From assembly GCF_032193805.1 (NCBI RefSeq), contig NZ_JAVBIK010000001.1:3059001-3123000 (forward strand): 64,000 nucleotides of DNA. Direction: 5' to 3'. Positions 52,046-59,781 of this stretch are shown piece after piece (the stretch's first letter is position 1; each line of letters opens with the position of its first letter). Below the pieces are notes generated by a model. It did no database searches, was not told the origin of the DNA, and saw only the letters and a program-made list of their open reading frames with translations. The translations under genes were made by a program, and so were the position numbers. Source of the stretch: Rhodoferax potami (lineage in GTDB: Bacteria; Pseudomonadota; Gammaproteobacteria; Burkholderiales; Burkholderiaceae_C).

Positions 52046-54493
52046 ATGCATTCTTTCGCCGCCGCTGGCTCCACACCCCCCCCCTTGTTACACAACCTGA
52101 ACCCTGAGCAGCTGGCCGCTGTCACGCTGCCCGCCGAGCACGCGCTCATTCTGGCGGGGGCGGGGTCCGGCAAAACGCGGGTGCTGACCACGCGCATCGC
52201 TTGGCTATTGCAGAACGGCTACGTCTCGCCTGGCGGCATTTTGGCGGTCACTTTTACCAACAAGGCGGCCAAGGAGATGAAGACACGTCTTTCCGCCATA
52301 TTGCCAGTGAATGTGAGCAGCATGTGGATTGGTACCTTCCACGGCCTGTGCAACCGGTTTTTGCGCGCGCATTACAAAAACGCTGGCCTTCCCCAGGCCT
52401 TCCAGATACTGGATACGCAGGACCAGCTCAGCGCCCTCAAGCGGCTGTGCAAGCAGTACAACATGGACACCGAGCGCTTTCCGCCCAAGCAGTTGGGCTG
52501 GTTTATCGGTAACTGCAAGGAAGAGGGCCTGCGCCCCAAGGACGTGGTGGCCAGCGACCCGGACACCCGCAAGAAAATTGAGGTCTACCAGCTCTACGAA
52601 GACCAGTGCCAGCGTGAAGGCGTGGTGGACTTCGGCGAGCTGATGCTGCGCTCCTATGAGCTACTGCGCGACAACGCACCCATCCGCGAGCACTACCAGC
52701 GGCGCTTCCGCCACATCCTGATCGACGAGTTTCAGGACACCAACAAGCTGCAATACGCCTGGATCAAGATGATCGCCGGCGTGGGGCAGGGCGGCAGTGA
52801 CGGTGGCTCGGTGCTGGCGGTAGGCGATGACGACCAGAGCATTTACGCCTTCCGCGGCGCGCGAGTAGGCAACATGACCGACTTTGTGCGCGAGTTTGCG
52901 GTGCGCCAGCAGATCAAGCTGGAGCAGAACTACCGCAGCTACAGCAACATTCTGGACAGCGCCAACGCGCTCATCAGCCACAATAGCCGCCGTCTGGGCA
53001 AAAACCTTCGCACTGAGCAGGGCGCCGGCGAGCCGGTACGGGTGTATGAAGCGCCCAGCGACTTTGCCGAGGCGCAGTGGATGGTGGACGAGATGAAGCA
53101 GCTCATCCGCGACGATGTGCCGCGCTCCGAAATTGCTGTGCTCTACCGCAGCAACGCGCAAAGCCGGGTGATTGAAACCGGGTTGTTTAACGCCGGTATC
53201 CCTTACCGCGTGTATGGCGGCCTGCGCTTCTTCGAGCGGGCGGAAATCAAGCACGCGCTGGCGTACCTGCGCCTACTAGAGAATCCCAACGACGACACCA
53301 GCTTTCTGCGGGTGGTGAACTTCCCGGCGCGCGGCATCGGAGCGCGCAGCATCGAGCAGTTGCAAGACCTGGCCCGCGCCACCGGCTGCTCACTGCACGA
53401 CGCGGTCAGCACACTCACAGGCCGCCCCGGCGCCGTGATTGCCGGCTTTGTGGCCAAGCTCGACGTTATGCGCGAGCAGACCGCCGACCTGAACCTCAAA
53501 GACATCATCAAGCTCATGCTTGAGCACAGCGGCCTGCTGGAGCACTACCGCAATGAGCGTGAAGGCGAAGACCGCGTCGAGAACTTGGACGAACTGGTCA
53601 ACGCCGCTGAAAGTTTTGTCATGCAAGAAGGCTTCGGCCGCGAAGCCCCCGGCATGGCGCCGCTGGTCAGCAGCCCCGAAGCTTTGTTGAGCCAGAGCCC
53701 GGCCAGCCAGGGCTTGAGTGGTGATGCGCTGGAAACTGCACCCGATGAATTTGGCGACACCGGCGAAACCCTCTCACCCCTGCAAGCTTTCTTGACCCAC
53801 GCCGCGCTCGAAGCGGGAGACAACATGGCCGCTGCAGGGCAGGACGCCATCCAACTTATGACCGTGCACTCCAGCAAGGGCTTGGAGTTCGACTGCGTTT
53901 TCATCACCGGCATGGAAGAGGGCTTGTTCCCCCACGAGAACTCCATGAGCGACCACGACGGTCTGGAGGAGGAGCGCCGCCTGGCCTACGTTGCCATCAC
54001 CCGCGCGCGCAAGCGGCTGTACCTTAGCCATTCGCAAACCCGGATGCTGCACGGGCAGACGCGCTTCAACCTCAAGAGCCGCTTTTTTGACGAGCTGCCC
54101 GAGGAATGCCTGAAGTACCTCACACCCAAGCAGCAGGCGATGCCCGCAGGTGGTGGTTTGGGCGGAGGCTTCGGCGGTGGAAGCTATGGCGGCGGCTCCG
54201 GCAACAGCTGGGGTGGCGGAGGCTATGCTACAAATTCAGGAGCTGCTCGCGCATACCCCACAGGCGCTGGAAGCACATTTGGCTCGTATTCGGCCCCGCA
54301 GAAGGAAGTGGTGCGCAAAGAAGAGCCCACCGGCCTGCGCAAGGGGCAAAAGGTGTTCCATGCCAAGTTCGGCGAGGGCACCGTGCTCACTCTGGAGGGT
54401 GCTGGCGACGACGCGCGTGCGCAGATCAATTTCCCCCGCCACGGCACCAAGTGGCTGGCCCTGAGCGTGGCCAAACTCACACCGGTACCTTGA
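52046..54493 (+). CDS. uvrD: UvrD/PcrA-type DNA helicase
   Basis: 3'-5' SF1A helicase of nucleotide-excision and mismatch repair. 815 residues from ATG 52046. Motif I AGAGSGKTRVLTTRIAWL (near 36), motif II LIDEFQDTNKLQ, III GDDDQSIYAFRGA, V MTVHSSKGLEFDCVF, VI VAITRARKRLYLSHS. C-terminal Gly-rich linker (GGGLGGGFGGGSYGGGSGN) precedes a Tudor-like end KGQKVFHAKFGEGTVLTLEG. Codons at 54226-54276 in this linker match dispersed repeat A. Upstream codons in the same frame are not used. Confidence 0.95.
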   Translation: MHSFAAAGSTPPPLLHNLNPEQLAAVTLPAEHALILAGAGSGKTRVLTTRIAWLLQNGYVSPGGILAVTFTNKAAKEMKTRLSAILPVNVSSMWIGTFHGLCNRFLRAHYKNAGLPQAFQILDTQDQLSALKRLCKQYNMDTERFPPKQLGWFIGNCKEEGLRPKDVVASDPDTRKKIEVYQLYEDQCQREGVVDFGELMLRSYELLRDNAPIREHYQRRFRHILIDEFQDTNKLQYAWIKMIAGVGQGGSDGGSVLAVGDDDQSIYAFRGARVGNMTDFVREFAVRQQIKLEQNYRSYSNILDSANALISHNSRRLGKNLRTEQGAGEPVRVYEAPSDFAEAQWMVDEMKQLIRDDVPRSEIAVLYRSNAQSRVIETGLFNAGIPYRVYGGLRFFERAEIKHALAYLRLLENPNDDTSFLRVVNFPARGIGARSIEQLQDLARATGCSLHDAVSTLTGRPGAVIAGFVAKLDVMREQTADLNLKDIIKLMLEHSGLLEHYRNEREGEDRVENLDELVNAAESFVMQEGFGREAPGMAPLVSSPEALLSQSPASQGLSGDALETAPDEFGDTGETLSPLQAFLTHAALEAGDNMAAAGQDAIQLMTVHSSKGLEFDCVFITGMEEGLFPHENSMSDHDGLEEERRLAYVAITRARKRLYLSHSQTRMLHGQTRFNLKSRFFDELPEECLKYLTPKQQAMPAGGGLGGGFGGGSYGGGSGNSWGGGGYATNSGAARAYPTGAGSTFGSYSAPQKEVVRKEEPTGLRKGQKVFHAKFGEGTVLTLEGAGDDARAQINFPRHGTKWLALSVAKLTPVP
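54226..54276 (+). repeat. Dispersed repeat A inside uvrD linker
   Basis: Reads TGCTACAAATTCAGGAGCTG, CTCGCGCATACCCCAC, AGGCGCTGGAAGC; very close to copy 1. It encodes ATNSGAARAYPTGAG in the flexible linker near residue 728-742. Confidence 0.7.
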
Positions 54494-54509
54494 CTTTCTG
54501 GAGACCCCG

Positions 54510-54830
54510 ATGAGCCTGGACATTGCCAACACCCCACCGGCGCCGTACTACGCCGTCATCTTCACCAGCCTGCGCACCGCTGTCGATGAGGGCTATGGCG
54601 ACATGGCCGAAAAGATGGTGGCGCTCGCCGCGCAACAGCCCGGTTTTCTGGGCGTGGAATCTGCGCGCGACGGGCTAGGCATTACCGTGTCGTACTGGAA
54701 AGATCTCGAGTCCATCCGCGCCTGGAAGGCCCATGCCGAGCACCAGGTTGCCCAGCAACTGGGCCACGAAAAGTGGTACGCGGCCTTCAAGACCCGTATT
54801 GCCAAAGTGGAGCGGGACTACGCTCTCTAA
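54510..54830 (+). CDS. Antibiotic biosynthesis monooxygenase (ABM) domain protein
   Basis: Small ferredoxin-like alpha/beta protein, 106 residues, with YYAVIFTSLRTAVDEGYGDM at the N-terminus, QQPGFLGVESARD and ITVSYWKDLESIRAWKAHAE. Members range from heme-degrading to quinol monooxygenases and many have no known role. Follows uvrD by 16 bases, likely co-transcribed. Confidence 0.9.
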   Translation: MSLDIANTPPAPYYAVIFTSLRTAVDEGYGDMAEKMVALAAQQPGFLGVESARDGLGITVSYWKDLESIRAWKAHAEHQVAQQLGHEKWYAAFKTRIAKVERDYAL

Positions 54831-54831
54831 T

Positions 54832-54892
54832 TTGTACCAAATAGGGCTTTAGCCCTCGCAAATATTACGCTAGTAGCTATCAAAAAAATAGC
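54832..54892 (-). repeat. Dispersed repeat A, copy 11 (after ABM gene)
   Basis: Minus read GCTATTTTTTTGATAGCTAC, TAGCGTAATATTTGC, GAGGGCTAAAGCCCTATTTG; a full-length copy. Its first bases form part of the adjoining terminator stem. Confidence 0.78.
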
Positions 54893-54918
54893 GACCTGCA
54901 TCACTGCAGGCCGCTATT
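54883..54918 (-). terminator. Intrinsic terminator of phoX
   Basis: AAATAGCG-CCTGCA pairs with TGCAGG-CGCTATTT (14 bp, one mismatch) around a four-base loop. On the minus strand it is followed by seven T, part of the adjoining repeat. Confidence 0.85.
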
Positions 54919-54961
54919 TGGTGTTTGTGCGGCTTTATGCCGCACGGGACGCCGGTGCTGC

Positions 54962-57178
54962 TTAGCTACCGATCACGCCGCCATCTTTTTTGGTGATGAC
55001 GATGGTGGCGGAGCGAGGGCGCTTGCCAGCTCCGTAGCCTGCGTTGGCAGGCCACTGGCTGGTGTACTTGGCGGGGTTGCCAACTTCAGCCATCGGTGTG
55101 TTTTCACCGGGGTGCTGGATGTTGATGAACAAGGCCTTGCCGTCCGGTGTTTCGCACAGTCCAGTGATTTCGCAGTCCACGGGGCCGACCAGGAAACGCT
55201 TGAGGATGTCAGGGGACTGGGATTTGCCCATGTAGGTATCCACACGCTTTTCGCTGCCGTCCGGGCGCTTGTAGCTCAGAGACTTCTTGCCGCCATCGCC
55301 CACCTTGCCGGGGATGCCGGCCAGCAACATGCAGTTGGTTTTGTCGGTGTAGGCGCTGTCGTCGGTCTGGATCCAGCACAAGCCGGTGGCGGGGCTGAAA
55401 GCCAAGCCATCGGGGGCAGACATGTCGTTCTCGTCGGTCAGGTTGGACAGGTTGACCTTGGTCTTATCGGCATCAGCCTCCGAGGCAAACAAGTAGATGT
55501 CCCACTTGAAGGCGGTGTCAGCCGGGTTGGCTTGAGCCACGCGGATGATGTGGCCGTTCACGTTGCCCTTGCTTTCCTTGCCGTTCTTCATGTCGCTGTA
55601 GACGCGCGGGTTGGCAGCGTCTGCACCCATGTCGCCGTCGACGGTGCGGTTGCTGTTGTTGGTCAGCGTCATGTAGAAGTCGCCGGTGCGTGGGTTGATG
55701 CCACCCCACTCAGGGCGGTCCATCTTGGTTGCGCTGACCGCATCGGCAGCCAAGCGGGTGAAGATGGCCACGTCGGCGTCGGACTTGAACTCGAAGTCGG
55801 GGTTGGCTGCAACGATGGGGTTATTCATCGACAACTCAATCCAGGTGCCAGTGCCGTCGTCCTTGAAGCTTGCGACAAACAAAGTGCCCTTGTCGAGGTA
55901 CTTGTCGCCCACAGCGATGCGGTTGCTGGCGTTGGCGTCAGCAGCGTCCCACTTGGCTGCGGACACAAACTTGTACATGTATTCGCCGCGGGAATCGTCA
56001 CCCATGTAGGCCACGATAGGTTGACCGGCCACGGCCTTGGCAAAGCTCACGCTTTCGTGGGCGAATCGGCCCAAGCCAGTGCGCTTGCGCACCAATTGCT
56101 GGCCATCGTAGGCGTCCATTTCCACCACGAAACCGAAAGTGTTCATTTCGTTGCGGTAGTCGGCTCTGGCGTTGGCGGCCAACGCGCCGTTGTTCCAGCG
56201 CACAAACTTGTCGTCAGCGCCTGCGCTCTCCCAGCCATGGCGGCTGGCAGCACCGGCAGGGCGGCCGTAGCGCACCAAGCCAGTGACTGACTTGTCCTTT
56301 TTGCCGCGGCGGTCATCGTCCTTGGCATCGCGGTGGAAGTAGCCGAACCAGTTTTCTTCGCCGGACACAAAGGTGCCCCAAGGTGTCTTACCGGTACCGC
56401 AGTTGTTCAGGGTGCCACGAGCGCGGGTAGCGTCGGGGCTGAATTTGGTCACCAGGTGCTCGCTGCCTTTGGCGGGGCCGCTGATGATGACTTCGGTGGT
56501 GGGGGTGATGCGGCGGTTGTAGTTGGAAGCTTGCTTGTAGCTCCACTGGCCGGCTTTGGCTTCAACTTCCACGACCGACAGGCCATGGATGGACAGTTCT
56601 TTTTCCACTTCCGCGGCGGGGCGGGGCAGGGTGCTTGCGCCGCCGTTGGCGTGAATGAAGAAGGAGCTTAGTTTCTGGTCCGTGGTGGCTTCGTGGTTCA
56701 CCGCCAACAGGCCGCGGCTGATGCCGTTGGCAGAAGGCTTGCCGTTAGCATCCAAACCAAAGTACTCCATGCCGTCGTGGTGGTCGCCAGCGCGGTTGTC
56801 CCAGTCGGTGTCGGTGCCGTCGTTCTTGAAGGCAGGAGTGCTGGCCTTGAGTGGGTCACCCAGTGCATAAATGACCTGCACGTCGTAGCCTGCAGGCACC
56901 ACCACCTTGTCAGCCAAGCTCTTGCCAACAGCCGTGAAACCCAACGAGGAGAGCGGTGCCGCCATGCCGGTCGCAGCGCCAGCACTGGTGGATGCGGTTG
57001 CGCATCCGGTGAGCGCGCCAGCACCAAAGAGCGAGGTGGCTGCTGCGCCCATGCCGCCCAGCAGCAGGCCGCGGCGGTTCAGGCGGGCCGACATGATCTG
57101 GTCGATATGCGGGTTTGCGGTGGTGTTGGAGTCTTCGTTGTTGAAAATGTCGCTGGAGGAGCGGGTGTTGTCGGTCAT
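54962..57178 (-). CDS. phoX: PhoX-family alkaline phosphatase
   Basis: Exported phosphatase of 738 residues of the DUF839/PhoX family. The N-terminus has a long polar lead and a Tat-like signal (LNRRGLLLGGMGAAATSLFG) ending with a cysteine in LTGCATA, possibly a lipid site. PhoX features are GDHHDGMEYFG, NHEATTD, GTLNNCGTGKTPWGTFVSGE, PEWGGINPRTGDFYMTLTNN and LFINIQHPGENTP. Known PhoX enzymes bind iron and calcium and release phosphate from many monoesters. A Pho-box candidate is upstream. Confidence 0.92.
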   Translation of the reverse strand: MTDNTRSSSDIFNNEDSNTTANPHIDQIMSARLNRRGLLLGGMGAAATSLFGAGALTGCATASTSAGAATGMAAPLSSLGFTAVGKSLADKVVVPAGYDVQVIYALGDPLKASTPAFKNDGTDTDWDNRAGDHHDGMEYFGLDANGKPSANGISRGLLAVNHEATTDQKLSSFFIHANGGASTLPRPAAEVEKELSIHGLSVVEVEAKAGQWSYKQASNYNRRITPTTEVIISGPAKGSEHLVTKFSPDATRARGTLNNCGTGKTPWGTFVSGEENWFGYFHRDAKDDDRRGKKDKSVTGLVRYGRPAGAASRHGWESAGADDKFVRWNNGALAANARADYRNEMNTFGFVVEMDAYDGQQLVRKRTGLGRFAHESVSFAKAVAGQPIVAYMGDDSRGEYMYKFVSAAKWDAADANASNRIAVGDKYLDKGTLFVASFKDDGTGTWIELSMNNPIVAANPDFEFKSDADVAIFTRLAADAVSATKMDRPEWGGINPRTGDFYMTLTNNSNRTVDGDMGADAANPRVYSDMKNGKESKGNVNGHIIRVAQANPADTAFKWDIYLFASEADADKTKVNLSNLTDENDMSAPDGLAFSPATGLCWIQTDDSAYTDKTNCMLLAGIPGKVGDGGKKSLSYKRPDGSEKRVDTYMGKSQSPDILKRFLVGPVDCEITGLCETPDGKALFINIQHPGENTPMAEVGNPAKYTSQWPANAGYGAGKRPRSATIVITKKDGGVIGS

Positions 57179-57221
57179 GCTAGGTGCCTCAAGTTAAATT
57201 AGCTCCGTTAATGTGCGACGT

Positions 57222-57243
57222 TGATGTTTCAGCTTTGTGACAC
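57222..57243 (-). promoter_or_regulatory. phoX: Candidate Pho box upstream of phoX
   Basis: On minus, GTGTCACAAAG followed directly by CTGAAACATCA: two 11-bp units, the first with TGTCAC, the second with a degraded CTG-A-A-AC. It ends 43 bases before the phoX ATG, a normal activating position. Confidence 0.5.
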
Positions 57244-57307
57244 ATGCACCTGTGCTCGGGTATTCCAAAATGGCTACATTGGTACTCCCCTTTCTGTTGG
57301 AGCACTC

Positions 57308-57763
57308 ATGAAAAAGTTGTTGTTGGCAATGCTGTTGGTTAGTGGCTTCGCACATGCCGCAGATACCCCTGTGATGAACGTACCCACAGTCAATCAGCGC
57401 ATGAAAGCGGCGCGGGATGCGATTGCCAAATCGGATTGGCGAACCGCCAAGTTCGAAACCCAAAAGGTGGTGTCAGAAGAGCCCGGTAACGCGGATGCCC
57501 ACAACTTGCTGGCGTTTTCGTACCGCAAGCAGGACAAGCCAGACCTTGCCAAGGCCTTTGAGCATTACAAGATCGCGCTCAGGCTCAACCCACAGCACAA
57601 GGGCGCCCATGAGTACATCGGCGAGGCCTACCTGATGGACCGCAAACCCGCGCAGGCTGAACAGCATTTGGCCGATCTTGAAAAGATTTGTGGCAATCGC
57701 TCGTGCGAGGAGTACCAAGACTTGGAAAAAGCCATCGCGGCTTACCGCAAGGCCAACCCTTGA
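57308..57763 (+). CDS. Exported TPR-like protein
   Basis: Periplasmic protein of 151 residues from ATG 57308: signal peptide (MKKLLLAMLLVSGFAHA), then TPR helices (DAHNLLAFSYRKQDKPDLAK, HYKIALRLNPQHKGAHEYIG, EAYLMDRKPAQAEQHLADLE) and a C-terminal CGNRSCEEYQDLEKAI with two cysteines. Partner unknown. Divergent from phoX, whose Pho-box candidate also lies in this gene's promoter region. Confidence 0.85.
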   Translation: MKKLLLAMLLVSGFAHAADTPVMNVPTVNQRMKAARDAIAKSDWRTAKFETQKVVSEEPGNADAHNLLAFSYRKQDKPDLAKAFEHYKIALRLNPQHKGAHEYIGEAYLMDRKPAQAEQHLADLEKICGNRSCEEYQDLEKAIAAYRKANP

Positions 57764-57773
57764 GCCTCAGGTC

Positions 57774-57830
57774 CGGCAGGGGGGCGTGGCCCCCTTGCAG
57801 TGTTGCCCCCTCATAGGTGAGAGGGCGCTA
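57774..57830. repeat. GC-rich palindromic block
   Basis: Convergent gap with GGGGGCGTGGCCCCC and CCCTCATAGGTGAGAGGG, related to the block at 628-728. May also end transcription of the TPR gene. Confidence 0.45.
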
Positions 57831-57840
57831 CAAGTACGAC

Positions 57841-58632
57841 TCAGGCCCCGGGTTCCGGCTTAGTCGTAGTGGGCGCTTCAAAGCAATCCCGGAAGGTAAA
57901 GTAAAACGAGGTGAAAAACATGGTCGCCAAGGCGAGGCCCGCCGGGAACATGATGGCGTTAATCAGGGCGGGGCTACCTAGCAAACTCACCAAAATCGCC
58001 ACACTCATGGCGACCCCGAGAAACGCGGCCATCCAAACCAAGCCGAATACCGTAAAAGCCCAGAAGTTTCGCAAGCAAGCAACGGCACTGAAAAACAGGC
58101 TCTTCATGGGGGTGATGCCATGCCAATGCACCAGCGCCGGCGCATGCCAAAACAGCAAGGACAAGGGCAAATACAGCACCATGGCCACCAAGGCGGCAGA
58201 CTGAAAATCGCCTTGCAGCACAACCTCGGGAGACAGCTCACCGCCCAGCAGATACACGCGGGCAAACTGCCCGCCGTCCACCGTGGCAGAAATGCCCATG
58301 ACCAATATAAAACCCACGGCATAGAGCACGCCCAGTACCACCATGGAGCGCAGCCGGTCTTTGCCGGCGCGGAAGCCGGCGATCAGCACTTGGGGCATCG
58401 GGAATTGCCCTTGCTCAGCGATCTGCGTGGCTGCCATGAGCCCCAGGGTAGCTGCCGGTAACAAGGCCAGCGCCAAAGGTGTTCCGATCACCGGCAAAAG
58501 GCTCAAGAGCGATACCGCCGCCATGAACATAAAAAACAGGCCGGTGAACGCCAGGGGCTGGCGCAAAAAGGTGCGCACCCCTTGCTTGAACCAAAGGACA
58601 CCTTGGCGGGGAGGGACGATCTGGAGTTTCAT
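57841..58632 (-). CDS. BPSS1780-family membrane protein
   Basis: Integral membrane protein of 263 residues with about six helices. The start LQIVPPRQGVLWFKQGVRTF and QPLAFTGLFFMFMAAVSLLS fit the BPSS1780 family of Burkholderiales. Function is not known. The ATG overlaps the thrB stop (58629-58632), so it is coupled to homoserine kinase. Confidence 0.85.
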   Translation of the reverse strand: MKLQIVPPRQGVLWFKQGVRTFLRQPLAFTGLFFMFMAAVSLLSLLPVIGTPLALALLPAATLGLMAATQIAEQGQFPMPQVLIAGFRAGKDRLRSMVVLGVLYAVGFILVMGISATVDGGQFARVYLLGGELSPEVVLQGDFQSAALVAMVLYLPLSLLFWHAPALVHWHGITPMKSLFFSAVACLRNFWAFTVFGLVWMAAFLGVAMSVAILVSLLGSPALINAIMFPAGLALATMFFTSFYFTFRDCFEAPTTTKPEPGA

Positions 58633-59624
58633 GCGGTGTGCGGCTCTGGATTCATGAAGGTGGACAGCGTGAGGGGCGACGCAATACGTTGCTTCAGCAC
58701 CCGCTCAAAGTGGGTCGGGTCGTGGGGTTTGAGCATCGAGGCTTCGCGCGGCAGGTACCAATCCCACAGGCGCGAGAGCCAGAAGCGCAGTGCGCCGGCC
58801 CGCAACATCGCGGGGAACAGTTCGCGCTCTTGGGGTGTCAAGGGGCGCACGCTTTCGTAGGCTTGGACAAAAGCGCGGCTGCGCTCCAGATCGGCGACTC
58901 CGGTGGGCAGGTCTATGCACCAGTCGTTGAGGCACACCGCCAGATCGAACAGCCAGGCATCGGTGCCGGCAAAGTAAAAGTCAAAGAAACCGCTGAGGCG
59001 GGGTTCGCCATTCACCTTGTCAAACATCACGTTGTCGCGGAACAAGTCTGCGTGGATAGCGCCGCGCGGCAGGGCGGTGTAGGCGCTCTGTGCGGCGACA
59101 TGGTTCTGGTAAGCCAGCTCACTCTGGATCAGCGCAGCGAGGGGCGCTTCAAGGTGTGGCAGCACCACTGGTACTGTCTCATTCCACCAAGCAAGCGCCC
59201 GCAGGTTGGGCTGTTGCATGCCGAAGTCGCGGCCGGCCAGGTGCATGCGTGCGAGCATGGCGCCCACTTGCTGGCAGTGTTCCACGTTGGGGCTCAATTC
59301 GCTCTTGCCTTTGAGGCGGTTCACCACGGCGGCAGGTTTGCCGTTCAGGCTGTGCAACACATCGCCATCGCGGTTGGCTGCAGGGTCCGGCACGGGGATG
59401 CCATGGAACGCCAGGTGCTTCATCAGCCGCAGGTAAAACGGCAACTGCTGCGCCGTCAGCCGTTCGAACAGGGTCAGCACATAGGGCGCCTGATCGGTAG
59501 TGACAAAGTAGTTGGTGTTCTCAATGCCGCCGGAGCAGCCCTCCATGGTTTGGAGAGTGCCCAATTGCAGGGAGGAAAGAAAAGTGCTGGCCTCGTCAAG
59601 CGAGACCTCTGTGTAAACCGCCAT
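58629..59624 (-). CDS. thrB: Homoserine kinase (APH-fold ThrB)
   Basis: Phosphorylates homoserine on the way to threonine. 331 residues of the aminoglycoside-phosphotransferase fold used by many proteobacteria, with GGIENTNYFV, the catalytic loop GAIHADLFRDNVMFD and the metal segment SGFFDFYFAGTD. I start at ATG 59624 because it gives the family's usual start (AVYTEVSLDEAS) and has TACAAT six bases upstream; ORF extension to 59792 runs through repeat DNA. Confidence 0.94.
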   Translation of the reverse strand: MAVYTEVSLDEASTFLSSLQLGTLQTMEGCSGGIENTNYFVTTDQAPYVLTLFERLTAQQLPFYLRLMKHLAFHGIPVPDPAANRDGDVLHSLNGKPAAVVNRLKGKSELSPNVEHCQQVGAMLARMHLAGRDFGMQQPNLRALAWWNETVPVVLPHLEAPLAALIQSELAYQNHVAAQSAYTALPRGAIHADLFRDNVMFDKVNGEPRLSGFFDFYFAGTDAWLFDLAVCLNDWCIDLPTGVADLERSRAFVQAYESVRPLTPQERELFPAMLRAGALRFWLSRLWDWYLPREASMLKPHDPTHFERVLKQRIASPLTLSTFMNPEPHTA

Positions 59625-59630
59625 GGCGCA

Positions 59631-59636
59631 ATTGTA
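59631..59636 (-). promoter_or_regulatory. thrB: -10 box six bases before thrB ATG
   Basis: TACAAT read on minus (59636-59631), then six bases, then ATG 59624; implies a leaderless transcript. Confidence 0.5.
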
Positions 59637-59639
59637 GGG

Positions 59640-59765
59640 TGGCGGGGCACTCCGACGTGAGCGAGACCTTGCCCTGCGCGGGGCACAACATCCGCCGCCG
59701 GGCCGCCCCAAGGCGGATGCGCCCCCTTGGGGGGCAGCGACCCGCGAAGCGGCGGAGCGTGGGGG
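59640..59765. repeat. GC-rich palindromic block (thrB-polA gap)
   Basis: Contains CGCCGCCGGG, GCCCCAAGGCGG, GCGCCCCCTTGGGGGGCAGC and CCGCGAAGCGG, related to the blocks at 628-728 and 57774-57830. It fills most of the divergent thrB-polA region. Confidence 0.5.
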
Positions 59766-59781
59766 CACAATACTATTTATG
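59766..59781 (+). promoter_or_regulatory. polA: -10 box seven bases before polA ATG
   Basis: CACAAT (59766-59771), seven bases, ATG 59779. TACTAT at 59771-59776 overlaps it and is too close to ATG to act as -10. Confidence 0.4.
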
